A program made the position numbers and the translations under genes. The notes beneath the pieces are model-generated. The model was not told the origin of the DNA and ran no database searches. It saw nothing but the letters and a program-made list of their open reading frames with translations. This document shows positions 43,830 to 53,793 of a stretch of 64,000 bases of DNA, in pieces; position 1 is the stretch's first letter, and each line of letters opens with the position of its first letter. The DNA lies in NCBI GenBank assembly GCA_029244935.1, contig JAQWQF010000028.1:19945-83944 (forward strand). Reading direction: 5' to 3'. The DNA is from Methylophilaceae bacterium. Its GTDB lineage: Bacteria > Pseudomonadota > Gammaproteobacteria > Burkholderiales > Methylophilaceae.

Positions 43830-45419
43830 ATGAGTACACTTGCACATGACGATCATCACGATCATAAGCCAACAGGTTTAAAAAGATGGTTTTTCTCTAC
43901 TAATCATAAAGATATTGGGACGCTTTATTTAATTTTTGCGTTGGTTATGTTCTTTGTAGGTGGCTCTATGGCGATGATTATCCGTGCTGAGTTATTTCAG
44001 CCTGGGCTTCAATTCGTTGACCCACAATTTTACAATTCAATGGTAACTGTTCACGCTTTAATTATGATTTTTGGAGCCGTAATGCCGGCAGGAGTTGGTC
44101 TCGCTAACTGGATGATTCCGTTAATGGTTGGGGCACCTGATATGGCTTTACCAAGGATGAATAATATGAGTTTTTGGATTTTGCCGTTTGCATTTGCGCT
44201 TTTGATTAGTACTCTATTTATGGAGGGCGGAGGTCCGGCTGGTGGTTGGACGATGTATCCACCACTGGTATTACAGACTGGAAATGCTTTTCCATTCTTA
44301 ATTTTTGCTATTCATTTCTTAGGTGTTTCATCAATTATGGGAGCTATTAATATTATAGCTACTGTATTCAACATGCGTGCTCCTGGTATGACCTTAATGA
44401 AAATGCCATTATTTGTATGGACATGGGTGATAACCTCGTTCTTGCTTATCGCTTCTCTTCCTGTTTTAGCAGGCGGTGTAACAATGCTCTTAACTGATAA
44501 ATATTTTGGTACTAGCTTCTTTGATGCTGCAGGTGGTGGGGATCCAGTGTTATTCCAGCATATATTTTGGTTCTTTGGCCATCCAGAAGTTTATATTTTA
44601 GCTCTACCTGCATTTGGTATTGTGTCACAAGTGATTCCTGCGTTTGCTAGAAAACCTCTTTTTGGTTACGCATCTATGGTTTACGCTACAGCTTCAATTG
44701 CCATACTTTCATTTTTTGTGTGGGCACATCATATGTTTACGGTAGGCCTACCAATTAAGGGTGAACTGTTCTTTATGTATGCAACTATGTTGATTGCTGT
44801 TCCAACCGGCGTTAAAGTATTTAATTGGATTGCAACAATGTGGAAAGGAGCTATGACATTCGAAACACCTATGTTGTTTTCAATTGCATTTGTTATTTTA
44901 TTCACGATTGGCGGATTTTCTGGTCTGATGCTTGGAATTACACCAGTTGATTTTCAATATCATGACACTTACTTTGTAGTTGCCCATTTCCATTATGTAT
45001 TACTAACAGGAGCTATTTTTGCTCTTATGTCAGCAGTCTATTATTGGCTGCCTAAATGGACTGGTTATATGTATGATGAGCGTCTTGGAAAAATCCATTT
45101 TTGGTTATCACTGATTTCATCAAATGTATTGTTCTTCCCTCAGCATTTCCTGGGATTAGCAGGTATGCCAAGAAGAATTCCAGATTACAATATTCAATTT
45201 GCCGACTTCAATGCGATTTCTAGTATCGGTGGTTTCGCTTATGGTATAACCCAACTATTGTTTGTATATATTGTTATTAAATGTGCTTTAGGTGGTAAGA
45301 AAGCAAAACCTCGTGTTTGGGAAGGTGCTAAGGGTCTTGAATGGACAGTTCCATCTCCTGCACCGTTTCATACTTTTGAAACACCACCCAAGCTAACTAA
45401 GGAGATGCTAGAGCATTAA
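43830..45419 (+). CDS. ctaD: Cytochrome c oxidase subunit I
   Basis: FSTNHKDIGTLYLIFA, WFFGHPEVYILALPAFGI, HHMFTVGLP, HDTYFVVAHFHYVL. Confidence 0.99.
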   Translation: MSTLAHDDHHDHKPTGLKRWFFSTNHKDIGTLYLIFALVMFFVGGSMAMIIRAELFQPGLQFVDPQFYNSMVTVHALIMIFGAVMPAGVGLANWMIPLMVGAPDMALPRMNNMSFWILPFAFALLISTLFMEGGGPAGGWTMYPPLVLQTGNAFPFLIFAIHFLGVSSIMGAINIIATVFNMRAPGMTLMKMPLFVWTWVITSFLLIASLPVLAGGVTMLLTDKYFGTSFFDAAGGGDPVLFQHIFWFFGHPEVYILALPAFGIVSQVIPAFARKPLFGYASMVYATASIAILSFFVWAHHMFTVGLPIKGELFFMYATMLIAVPTGVKVFNWIATMWKGAMTFETPMLFSIAFVILFTIGGFSGLMLGITPVDFQYHDTYFVVAHFHYVLLTGAIFALMSAVYYWLPKWTGYMYDERLGKIHFWLSLISSNVLFFPQHFLGLAGMPRRIPDYNIQFADFNAISSIGGFAYGITQLLFVYIVIKCALGGKKAKPRVWEGAKGLEWTVPSPAPFHTFETPPKLTKEMLEH

Positions 45420-45437
45420 TGCTCAAATGGCTCTAGA

Positions 45438-45542
45438 ATGAATAACGATGATATTAGTAAAAAGAATCGAAAACTTGCTTTTTTATTAGCCATAATTGCA
45501 ATTTCTTTTTATCTAGTTTTTGTGCTGATGCATAGTTTTTAG
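45438..45542 (+). CDS. Cytochrome oxidase small assembly-type single-TM protein (34 aa)
   Basis: Not in the ORF track: MNNDDISKKNRKLAFLLAIIAISFYLVFVLMHSF; sits between ctaD and ctaG like the small assembly proteins of other Betaproteobacteria. Confidence 0.75.
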   Translation: MNNDDISKKNRKLAFLLAIIAISFYLVFVLMHSF

Positions 45543-46078
45543 TGAGAAATATGCAGAGAGGAGTTAAAAAAACGACATTAAAATTATTTTTGTTTGCTAT
45601 CTTAATGTTTGGTTTTGGTTATGCCATGGTTCCTTTGTATGATGTTTTTTGTGATATTACTGGTATCAATGGTAAAACATCCCGTGTTGTAGAAAATAAG
45701 AATCAAAGTAATGTTGTATCTGATCGGTGGGTTAAAGTTAAATTTGATGCAAATATAAATGGTAATTTACCTTGGCGATTGAAGCCACAAGTTAGGAATA
45801 TGAAGGTTCAGCCAGGTAAATTTTATGAAGCGACATATATAGTTGAGAATATTTTGGATGTAGATATAGTCGGACAGGCTATCCCAAGCGTTTCACCACA
45901 AATAGCATCACTATATTTTAAAAAGTCTGAATGCTTTTGTTTTGTAAATCAATTATTAAAAGGTTATGAAACAAAAGAGATGGTAGTAAGGTTTGAAGTA
46001 GATAAGGAATTACCTGATGATGTGACATCATTAACCCTTTCATACACATTTTTTAGGGCAAAAGCAGGGAATTCATAA
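45542..46078 (+). CDS. ctaG: Cytochrome c oxidase assembly protein CtaG/Cox11
   Basis: FGYAMVPLYDVFCDITGINGKT, FFKKSECFCFVNQLL copper motif. Start could also be ATG 45551. Confidence 0.95.
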   Translation: MRNMQRGVKKTTLKLFLFAILMFGFGYAMVPLYDVFCDITGINGKTSRVVENKNQSNVVSDRWVKVKFDANINGNLPWRLKPQVRNMKVQPGKFYEATYIVENILDVDIVGQAIPSVSPQIASLYFKKSECFCFVNQLLKGYETKEMVVRFEVDKELPDDVTSLTLSYTFFRAKAGNS

Positions 46079-46108
46079 CAAGATAACTTTTTGATAGGAA
46101 TTAAAATT

Positions 46109-46987
46109 ATGGCAAGTCAAGAAATTTACTACGTACCGGATGGCAGCAAATGGCCTATCGTCGGAACTCTCTCATTATTCATAACCTTTATGGGTGGGGC
46201 AATGATGTTTAATAATGCACCGGGGGGGTTATATGTTCTTATTCTTGGATTAGCAACATTAGTTTATATGTTTGCAGGTTGGTTTGCAGACGTAATTAGT
46301 GAGAGTTTAGCTGGAAAATATAGTAAGCAAGTAGATGTGAGCTTCAGAATGGGTATGGGTTGGTTTATATTGTCAGAAGTTATGTTCTTTGCCGCTTTTT
46401 TTGGCGCCCTTTATTATGCTAGAGCATTTTCAATTCCATGGCTAGGTGGCGAGGGTCAAGGCCTTCATAATGGAACTCATGAGTTTTTATGGCCAGCATT
46501 CCAAGCTATGTGGCCGATGAATGTTATGCCTGATCCATCTAATTATACCCAATATAAAGATACAATTCCTGCATTCGGTATTCCTGCAGTCAATACAGCC
46601 TTACTACTTACAAGTGGAGTAACTTGTACTTTCGCTCATTGGGCATTAAAAAAAGAACAGCGTAAAGCTTTATGCTTGTGGCTAGCTGCAACCGTTTTGC
46701 TTGGTATTATTTTTGTTGGTTTTCAAGCCCAAGAATACGTTCATGCTTATAATGATTTGGATTTAACATTAAACAGCGGTATTTATGGGTCAACCTTTTT
46801 TATGCTAACCGGTTTTCATGGTTTTCATGTGACAATGGGCGCTCTAATGTTAGCTGTTATTTTATTTAGAAGTCTTAAAGGACATTTTTCTAAAAAAGAT
46901 CACTTTGCATTTGAGGCTGTTGCCTGGTATTGGCATTTTGTTGATGTAGTTTGGTTAGGATTATTTATATTTGTCTACTGGGTTTAA
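46109..46987 (+). CDS. ctaE: Cytochrome c oxidase subunit III
   Basis: MASQEIYYVPDGSKWPIVGTLSLF, FRMGMGWFILSEVMFFAAFF, TGFHGFHVTMGALML, AVAWYWHFVDVVWLGLFIFVYWV. Confidence 0.97.
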   Translation: MASQEIYYVPDGSKWPIVGTLSLFITFMGGAMMFNNAPGGLYVLILGLATLVYMFAGWFADVISESLAGKYSKQVDVSFRMGMGWFILSEVMFFAAFFGALYYARAFSIPWLGGEGQGLHNGTHEFLWPAFQAMWPMNVMPDPSNYTQYKDTIPAFGIPAVNTALLLTSGVTCTFAHWALKKEQRKALCLWLAATVLLGIIFVGFQAQEYVHAYNDLDLTLNSGIYGSTFFMLTGFHGFHVTMGALMLAVILFRSLKGHFSKKDHFAFEAVAWYWHFVDVVWLGLFIFVYWV

Positions 46988-46993
46988 ATTAAC

Positions 46994-47022
46994 AAAAAAA
47001 CCACCTAAGGGTGGTTTTTTTA
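46994..47022. terminator. Bidirectional terminator between ctaE and the convergent DUF2909 gene
   Basis: aaaaaaaCCACCtaaGGGTGGttttttt hairpin with A/T flanks. Confidence 0.9.
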
Positions 47023-47235
47023 TATAAAGTTTGGAGTAATCCAGCCCATCGAGTAACCAAAGAATAATAAGATAAAAAGAAAGACGGAAAGAATTACTCT
47101 TAGAGTTAAAGATCTCGCAAGTCTCGTAGATTCATCCTTATCTTTAATAAGGAAATGAAGACCTCCGGTAAGAGAAATTAAAATAATTATCAAGATAAAA
47201 ATAACTAAAAACTTAAAAGCAGAAACTATGTCCAT
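47020..47235 (-). CDS. DUF2909 twin transmembrane protein
   Basis: 71 aa, two TM segments, GLHFLIKDKDESTRLARSLTLRV; usual cox operon position. Confidence 0.8.
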   Translation of the reverse strand: MDIVSAFKFLVIFILIIILISLTGGLHFLIKDKDESTRLARSLTLRVILSVFLFILLFFGYSMGWITPNFI

Positions 47236-47263
47236 AATAATGAGCTCTATATAAGGTAAAAAA

Positions 47264-48001
47264 TTGAATCTAAATAAATACCAGTTTAACTTTAAATTGA
47301 TTCCAACTGCAGTTTTTTTAATCTTTTTTATAGCCTTTATTAGTTTAGGATTTTGGCAGTTAGAGAGGGCAGAAGAAAAAGAAATATTAAATGATGCATA
47401 TTCATTACGTCAGTCAGATGGATCAATTAATTTAAATATCTTAGATAATTTGAGTGATAGCTCAAATTTATTATGGAAAAAAGCTGTGCTAAAGGGAGTA
47501 TTTAAAAATGAACAAAATATTATCCTTGATAATCAAATTTATAAAGGAAAGGCTGGTTTTAATATTATTACTCCATTTAAAATTGAAGGGAGTGATTTGA
47601 CTGTTTTAGTTAATCGTGGATGGCATAGGAATCTTAATTTACGATCATTAATACCAGATATAAAATCAATACCAGATCAAATTGAAATAAAGGGAAATAT
47701 TGTTAAATTTCCAGTAAGCGGTATATCCTTGGGTGAAAAAAAACATGAGGTAATTAATTCTAATATAAGTAGGGTCCAGGGAATTGATACAGAGAATTTC
47801 AATAATTTTTATTCCTCAAACTTTCTACCATACATGATTTATCTAGAACCACTTTTGGATCGTGATTATGAATCTAATTTTAAATTACCTGCTCCTGGAT
47901 CAGATAAAAATTATGGATATTCGTTTCAGTGGTTTGCTTTTGCATTAACATTGCTAATTATATTTTTTCGATTAGGGATAAAAATTCATGATGATAAATA
48001 A
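47264..48001 (+). CDS. SURF1 family cytochrome oxidase biogenesis protein
   Basis: FISLGFWQLERAEEKEIL, VLVNRGWHRN, NYGYSFQWFAFALTLLIIFF. Confidence 0.92.
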   Translation: MNLNKYQFNFKLIPTAVFLIFFIAFISLGFWQLERAEEKEILNDAYSLRQSDGSINLNILDNLSDSSNLLWKKAVLKGVFKNEQNIILDNQIYKGKAGFNIITPFKIEGSDLTVLVNRGWHRNLNLRSLIPDIKSIPDQIEIKGNIVKFPVSGISLGEKKHEVINSNISRVQGIDTENFNNFYSSNFLPYMIYLEPLLDRDYESNFKLPAPGSDKNYGYSFQWFAFALTLLIIFFRLGIKIHDDK

Positions 48002-48572
48002 ACAATTCAAACCAAGATTGGCACTTATTGGTATTGCCTTAACGTTTTTTATACCGATATTTGTGTCTTGGTATCTAGTATTTTTTTCTGACTACAAGGA
48101 GAGTATAAAAACTGTTAATAATGGCGAGCTTATTTCTCCTATAGTTAATCTGGGCGAGATAAATATGTTATCTTTTACTGATGATAAGGTATATAACCAA
48201 GAAAGAAAATGGATTTTAGTTTTTTTGGTTAATGAGGAATGTAATGAACTTTGCCAAGAAAATCTTTATCAGATTAGGCAAATTAGGTTAGCTATTGGCA
48301 GAGATCAGGATAAGTTAGAGCGTCTGATTATATCAAGTACTAAATTAGATTGGACTTCATACAGAAAAGATTTTCCAGGCCAAAAATTTATTGATGATTC
48401 AATGAGCAACTTCGATAAAATTATAAATACATTCACATCTAATCAAGAATTAAAAAGAAATTCAATTTATCTGATTGATCCCTATGGAAATTTAATGATG
48501 CAATATAAAAAAGGAACTAAGCCAAATGGCATTATTAAGGATATTGAGAGACTAATTAAGAATGCGCGTTAG
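47988..48572 (+). CDS. Membrane-anchored Sco-like/thioredoxin-fold protein of cox loci
   Basis: N-terminal TM; WILVFLVNEECNELCQENLYQIRQIRLAIG (CxxxC); lies between SURF1 and ctaA. Confidence 0.65.
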   Translation: MMINKQFKPRLALIGIALTFFIPIFVSWYLVFFSDYKESIKTVNNGELISPIVNLGEINMLSFTDDKVYNQERKWILVFLVNEECNELCQENLYQIRQIRLAIGRDQDKLERLIISSTKLDWTSYRKDFPGQKFIDDSMSNFDKIINTFTSNQELKRNSIYLIDPYGNLMMQYKKGTKPNGIIKDIERLIKNAR

Positions 48573-49059
48573 CTTTTTTTAGTAAAATTTCTAAATCCTG
48601 ATTAAATTCTGGAAAATTTATTTCCCCAATTATAGTGTTAATAATTTTTCCTTTGTGATCTATTAGTATAGATGTGGGAGTTAGTTTAATATCCTTGAAA
48701 TTATCCATAATTTTTTTTTCAACATCAAGAACTACAGGAAAGGGAAGATCTTCAGTTTTTGCAAAACTAAGAACGCGACTGGGTGGATCATAGAACATTG
48801 CTACTGCGATAACTTCAAAGTTTTGGTTTTTATAGTTATTATAAGTATTAATTAATCCCGGCATTTCATTTATGCAGCCGGGACAATCAGTAGCCCAAAA
48901 ATTAATAAGATATACCTTCCCTCGAAGTTCATAGGTTGATATGTTTTTACCTTTAATCGTGATCATATTTATATCATTTATATTATTTTTTATTAGACTT
49001 AATGAAACAATTCCAATTAAAGTGAGTCCGACTATTATTGGTACAATTTTTCTTATCAT
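48556..49059 (-). CDS. TlpA/ResA-family thioredoxin-like protein
   Basis: YLINFWATDCPGCINEMPGL, VAMFYDPPSRVLSFA, LTPTSILIDHKGKI; N-terminal TM anchor. Confidence 0.9.
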   Translation of the reverse strand: MIRKIVPIIVGLTLIGIVSLSLIKNNINDINMITIKGKNISTYELRGKVYLINFWATDCPGCINEMPGLINTYNNYKNQNFEVIAVAMFYDPPSRVLSFAKTEDLPFPVVLDVEKKIMDNFKDIKLTPTSILIDHKGKIINTIIGEINFPEFNQDLEILLKKANAHS

Positions 49060-49130
49060 TTTTAGAGTAACCTGCCTTAGGGCTGTATAATTATTGGTAA
49101 ATTTTACATCATTTTTTTGAAAGTTAATGC

Positions 49131-50108
49131 ATGATTCATTTCAAACGTTTATTGCTTATCTCAACATTCCTAACGTTATGTGTGGTTGTTTTTGGCGCCT
49201 ATGTTCGTTTAACTGATGCAGGTCTGGGCTGTCCTGATTGGCCCGGCTGCTTTGGAACATTAACTGTGCCACAAAGTGAGCAAGCAATTGCTCAGGCAAA
49301 TGCTGTATATCCGGATAGTGTTGTCGAAACAGGAAAAGCCTGGCGTGAAATGATCCATCGCTATTTAGCGGGTACATTGGGTTTATTAATAGCCGCAATT
49401 TCTATTTTAGCTATTAAGAATCGACAAGTAATTAATGTGTCTTTAGCTCTTCCATTATTATTAGTTGCCCTAGTAATATTTCAGTCTGCTCTTGGAATGT
49501 GGACCGTTACCGAATTGTTGAAGCCAATTATTGTTAGTTTGCATTTAATTGGTGGCATGTCAATTTTAGGATTACTAACATTCATTACTCATCGTCACTT
49601 CGGAACTCCAGCGATAATGGTTAGGAGTAATTTAGCATTCATTGCAAGGTTTGCAATATTGTTATTGTTTATTCAGATTTTCTTAGGTGGCTGGACCAGC
49701 ACTAATTATGCAGCATTAGCATGTACAGATTTCCCGACATGCCACGGATCCTTAGTTCCTGATATGGACTTTAGAAATGGGTTTTCTCTTTTAAGAGATT
49801 TGGGTCTAACTTCCGAAGGATACAGTCTTTCAATTCAAGCTCTACATGCAATTCAATGGACTCACAGAGTTGGAGCAGTTATTCTTGTGACTTATTTATT
49901 ATTTTTTACATATATGATATCTAAACATGGAGGTCTTCGATTCTACCGGAACCTTTTAATTCTTGTATTAGCATTTCAATTTATTATTGGCGTAGCTAAT
50001 TTATTACTTTATTTACCAATTGCTTTAGCTACAATGCATAACCTAGGAGCGGCGTTATTAGTTATAATACTCGTGATTATTAATTCAAGATTAAGAAAAT
50101 ATGAGTAA
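49131..50108 (+). CDS. ctaA: Haem A synthase (COX15/CtaA)
   Basis: [56 protein letters not shown]. Confidence 0.96.
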   Translation: MIHFKRLLLISTFLTLCVVVFGAYVRLTDAGLGCPDWPGCFGTLTVPQSEQAIAQANAVYPDSVVETGKAWREMIHRYLAGTLGLLIAAISILAIKNRQVINVSLALPLLLVALVIFQSALGMWTVTELLKPIIVSLHLIGGMSILGLLTFITHRHFGTPAIMVRSNLAFIARFAILLLFIQIFLGGWTSTNYAALACTDFPTCHGSLVPDMDFRNGFSLLRDLGLTSEGYSLSIQALHAIQWTHRVGAVILVTYLLFFTYMISKHGGLRFYRNLLILVLAFQFIIGVANLLLYLPIALATMHNLGAALLVIILVIINSRLRKYE

Positions 50109-51009
50109 AGCAGTCGTACAAAAAAATTACAATTCATATGATAGTTTAAAAAGCTTTTTCGCTTTATGTAAGCCAAGAGTTACTGCACTTATTGTCTTCA
50201 CTGCGATAATTGGGATGTTTTTAGCTACCCCAGGAATGGTGCCAATAGAAATATTGCTTGCTGCGAGTATTGGTATTGGATTTGTTTCTGGTGCAGCAGC
50301 AGCATTTAATTGTTTAATAGAGGAAAAGATTGATGCGGCTATGGCTAGAACAAGAGGGCGCCCACTCCCAGCTGGAAAAGTATCTCAAAAAGAAACTTTA
50401 GTGTTCTCATCAGTTCTTGGGGGATTGGGTTTATTAATTTTATTCTATTTTGTAAATTTCTTAACAATGTGGCTTACACTAGCAACTTTTTTTGCATATG
50501 CTGTTATTTATACAATATTCCTAAAACCCGCCACCCCTATGAATATTGTCATTGGAGGAGCCTCAGGGGCAATGCCGCCTGTATTAGGATGGGCAGCTGT
50601 GAATAACTCAGTTTCGCCAGAAGCATTAATATTATTTTTAATTATTTTTTGTTGGACGCCACCTCATTTTTGGGTATTGGCATTATATAGGCGGGAAGAA
50701 TATGCTAAAGTTGACATGCCAATGTTGCCTGTAAGCCATGGTGAGAAGTTTACTTTACTGCACATTCTTTTGTATACAATAATATTAATTATTGTGACAC
50801 TTATGCCGTTTAGTGTTGGTATGACTGGATTGATCTACCTTGTCATTGCTACTGTTTTGAATGCATATTTTTTGTATTATGTTGTGATGTTATATAGAAA
50901 TTATTCTGATAAACTATCGATGAAAATTTTTAGGTATTCAATATGGTATTTAGGATTAATTTTCTCAGCATTTTTAATAGACCATTATTTTAAGTATCAA
51001 TTTATATAA
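50101..51009 (+). CDS. ctaB: Protohaem IX farnesyltransferase
   Basis: [65 protein letters not shown]. Confidence 0.97.
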   Translation: MSKAVVQKNYNSYDSLKSFFALCKPRVTALIVFTAIIGMFLATPGMVPIEILLAASIGIGFVSGAAAAFNCLIEEKIDAAMARTRGRPLPAGKVSQKETLVFSSVLGGLGLLILFYFVNFLTMWLTLATFFAYAVIYTIFLKPATPMNIVIGGASGAMPPVLGWAAVNNSVSPEALILFLIIFCWTPPHFWVLALYRREEYAKVDMPMLPVSHGEKFTLLHILLYTIILIIVTLMPFSVGMTGLIYLVIATVLNAYFLYYVVMLYRNYSDKLSMKIFRYSIWYLGLIFSAFLIDHYFKYQFI

Positions 51010-51033
51010 TATTTTAAGGTTAAGGAAATAAAT

Positions 51034-51504
51034 ATGAGCAAAAGAACTGAATTAAGAAGTCTTTTAGAGACTGTTGGTGTTGTGATTGGTAGTATTGTTG
51101 GCGCAATTGTTCTAATTGTATTTGCAACTACTAAATATGAGCCTAGTGAACCTGCAAATTCGACGGTTGTAGAGGCAAAACCTAGTTCAGAGAATGTAAT
51201 GCCAGTAGCAGATGTTAAGGTTGCAAAAGATTCAACATCAGATACGAAGGCTTCTATTTCTGGTGAAAAAATTGCAACGGCTAATTGTGCCATGTGTCAT
51301 GCTAGTGGCTTAATGAATGCACCTAAAATTGGTGATGCAGGACAATGGGGACCAAGAATTGCTCAGGGGAAAGATATGCTTATAAGTAATGCCATTAATG
51401 GAATTAGGACGATGCCTGCTAAAGGTGGAAATGCTTCCCTTACTGATGAAGAGGTTGCAGCAGCAGTAATCTTTATGGCTAATGCATCTGGAGGCAGCCT
51501 TTAA
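51034..51504 (+). CDS. c5-family cytochrome c, membrane-anchored
   Basis: N-terminal TM; CAMCHASGLMNAPKIGDAGQWGPRI, GIRTMPAKGGNASLTDEEVAAAV. Confidence 0.92.
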   Translation: MSKRTELRSLLETVGVVIGSIVGAIVLIVFATTKYEPSEPANSTVVEAKPSSENVMPVADVKVAKDSTSDTKASISGEKIATANCAMCHASGLMNAPKIGDAGQWGPRIAQGKDMLISNAINGIRTMPAKGGNASLTDEEVAAAVIFMANASGGSL

Positions 51505-51511
51505 TAGATAA

Positions 51512-52324
51512 ATGGCAACCTATGTAATTGGTGATATACAGGGTTGTTTTTATTCATTTAAAAGCCTATTAGAAAAAATAAATTTTAATAGTAATGCGGA
51601 TGAGCTCTGGCTTGTTGGAGATATAATTAATCGAGGTCTAGGCTCTCTTCAAACTTTAGACTGGTGTTATCAAAATCGAGACAATTTAAATATTGTTCTT
51701 GGTAATCATGATTTATATTTTCTTTCTGCTGCATTTAATCAAAGAAAGTTATCATCAACAGACACTCTTCAACCAATCTTAGCATCAGAAAATCTTAATA
51801 AGTATGTTGACTGGATGCTTTCATGGTCATTAATCCATAAGCATAAAGGTTTCCTAATGGTGCATGCAGGGTTAATGCCTGATTGGTCAACTGAAGATGC
51901 GCTAGATTTAGCAAAAGATTTGATGGTATCCTTACGCGAAAATCCTTATGACTTTTTTAAAAGTATGTATGGAGATAAGCCTGATAAATGGTCATTAGAA
52001 TATAATAGAGAAGATAAACAAAGAGTAGCAATTAATGCAATGACTCGGCTTAGATGTATAAATAAGGATAATGCTATTGATTTTACATACAAATCAGACT
52101 TGAATAATCTTCCTAGTACTTTAAATCCTTGGTTTGACGTTAAAACTAAAAAGATTAGAAGCGAATTTATTATTTCGGGACATTGGTCTGCTATTGGCAT
52201 TCAAAAGCACAACCATGGGATAACACTTGATACTGGATGCGTTTGGGGAGGAAAATTATCAGCCTACTGTATTGAATCTAAATCTATTAAATCAGTTAGT
52301 TCCGACAGCAGAGATTTATCCTAG
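51512..52324 (+). CDS. apaH: Symmetrical bis(5'-nucleosyl)-tetraphosphatase
   Basis: MATYVIGDIQGCFYSFKSLL, LVGDIINRGLGSLQTL, VLGNHDLYFL, LDTGCVWGGKLSAY. Confidence 0.96.
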   Translation: MATYVIGDIQGCFYSFKSLLEKINFNSNADELWLVGDIINRGLGSLQTLDWCYQNRDNLNIVLGNHDLYFLSAAFNQRKLSSTDTLQPILASENLNKYVDWMLSWSLIHKHKGFLMVHAGLMPDWSTEDALDLAKDLMVSLRENPYDFFKSMYGDKPDKWSLEYNREDKQRVAINAMTRLRCINKDNAIDFTYKSDLNNLPSTLNPWFDVKTKKIRSEFIISGHWSAIGIQKHNHGITLDTGCVWGGKLSAYCIESKSIKSVSSDSRDLS

Positions 52325-53245
52325 TTTTTCTCCAAAATAACTTTCAATAGCATTTATTGAAGGTGTATGATTCTGGCCTCCTTGCGACTCTATTTTAAAT
52401 CCTCCCATAATAGAGGCTAGCCAACCTGTTTTTTCCCAACTTAATTTATTAACAATTCCATATATCAGGCCAGAGCGATAAGCATCCCCGCATCCTGTTG
52501 GATCAATTATATTTGCAGCATAGAAAGGATCAATTTTTATAATTTTATTGTCTGTATATATTAATGAGCCTTCATTACCTTTAGTGATTATTAATGCAGT
52601 AACTTTTTTAGAAATATTTTCAATGCTAAGATTAGTAGTTTTAGATAGGACTTGAGCTTCATAGTCATTAACAGCTATGTAAGAAGCTTGCTCAATAAAG
52701 GTTAATAATTCTTCCTGATTAAACATGGGCAAACCTTGTCCTGGGTCAAATAGAATTGGGATATTTGCTTTATAGCACTCATTAGAATGATTAATCATGC
52801 CATCTTTTCCATCTGGCGCAATAACTGCGAGACTTATGTTTTCTGAGATTGTTGAGACAGTATTTTTATGGGACTGAGTCATTGCACCTGGATGAAATGC
52901 AGTAATTTGATTATCATCAAGATCAGTAGTTATGAATGCCTGAGCCGTATGTGTTTCTGGAATAATTCTTATATAGTCCTGCATAATTTCTAATTTACTT
53001 AGCCTGTCAGAATATAGAGTAAAGTCATCGCCAACAGTAGCCATTATAATTGGCGAGCTATTTAGTAATCTTAAGTTGTATGCAATATTCCCTGCTGTAC
53101 CACCAAAATTTTTCTTTAGTTCAGGAACATAAAAAGATACGCTTAATTTATGAATTTGATCAGGAAGAATATGATCTTTAAAATAATCCTCAAATACCAT
53201 GATTGTGTCGTATGCAATTGATCCACATATTAAAATATTATTCAT
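52316..53245 (-). CDS. PfkB-family carbohydrate/nucleoside kinase
   Basis: NFGGTAGNIAYNLRLL, ITKGNEGSLIYT, DPTGCGDAYRSGLIYGI. Confidence 0.9.
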   Translation of the reverse strand: MNNILICGSIAYDTIMVFEDYFKDHILPDQIHKLSVSFYVPELKKNFGGTAGNIAYNLRLLNSSPIIMATVGDDFTLYSDRLSKLEIMQDYIRIIPETHTAQAFITTDLDDNQITAFHPGAMTQSHKNTVSTISENISLAVIAPDGKDGMINHSNECYKANIPILFDPGQGLPMFNQEELLTFIEQASYIAVNDYEAQVLSKTTNLSIENISKKVTALIITKGNEGSLIYTDNKIIKIDPFYAANIIDPTGCGDAYRSGLIYGIVNKLSWEKTGWLASIMGGFKIESQGGQNHTPSINAIESYFGEKLG

Positions 53246-53655
53246 AATGGTTTTACTACTACTAATATAACGATTAAAATTAAAAGTATTACTGGGAATT
53301 CATTGAACCACCTAAAATATATATGACTGCATTTATTTTTTTTTAACTTAAAGTTTATAAGATGTTTTAAACATATAAAATGATAAAAAATAAGCAGGAT
53401 TACGCATAATAATTTAAGATTTAACCAAAGCCCTGAGTAGTTATAGTCTAACCAAAGCCAAACACCAAAAATAATAGTTAATATTGCTCCTGGAGTCATA
53501 ATTCCATAAAATAACTTCCGCTCCATAATTACAAAGCGATCATGGCTAATTTTATCTGTTGTCATTGCATGATAAACAAAAAGTCGCGGCAAATAAAAAA
53601 GACCTGCGAACCATGTAACCATAAAAATTATATGAAGGGATTTTATCCAAAGCAT
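53242..53655 (-). CDS. hemJ: CopD/HemJ-family membrane protein (probable protoporphyrinogen oxidase HemJ)
   Basis: MLWIKSLHIIFMVTWFAGLFYLPRLFVYHA, MERKLFYGIMTPGAILTIIFGVWLW, RWFNEFPVILLILIVILVVVKP. Confidence 0.8.
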   Translation of the reverse strand: MLWIKSLHIIFMVTWFAGLFYLPRLFVYHAMTTDKISHDRFVIMERKLFYGIMTPGAILTIIFGVWLWLDYNYSGLWLNLKLLCVILLIFYHFICLKHLINFKLKKNKCSHIYFRWFNEFPVILLILIVILVVVKPL

Positions 53656-53793
53656 GAACTTATTCTCAAAATTTTAATCATTTATGTATATGACAAAATT
53701 TTCTCATAATTCACTCAATAACCCTAATAGAATTGACGTTGTATGGCATCATCCAACATGCTATGATTTTGTTATTCTATATTTCGAAGTCTA

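Noticed and set aside
50997-51293. 98-aa - strand ORF antisense to the c5 cytochrome gene
   Set aside because: The plus-strand product has a clear haem motif and anchor; the reverse ORF has no support.
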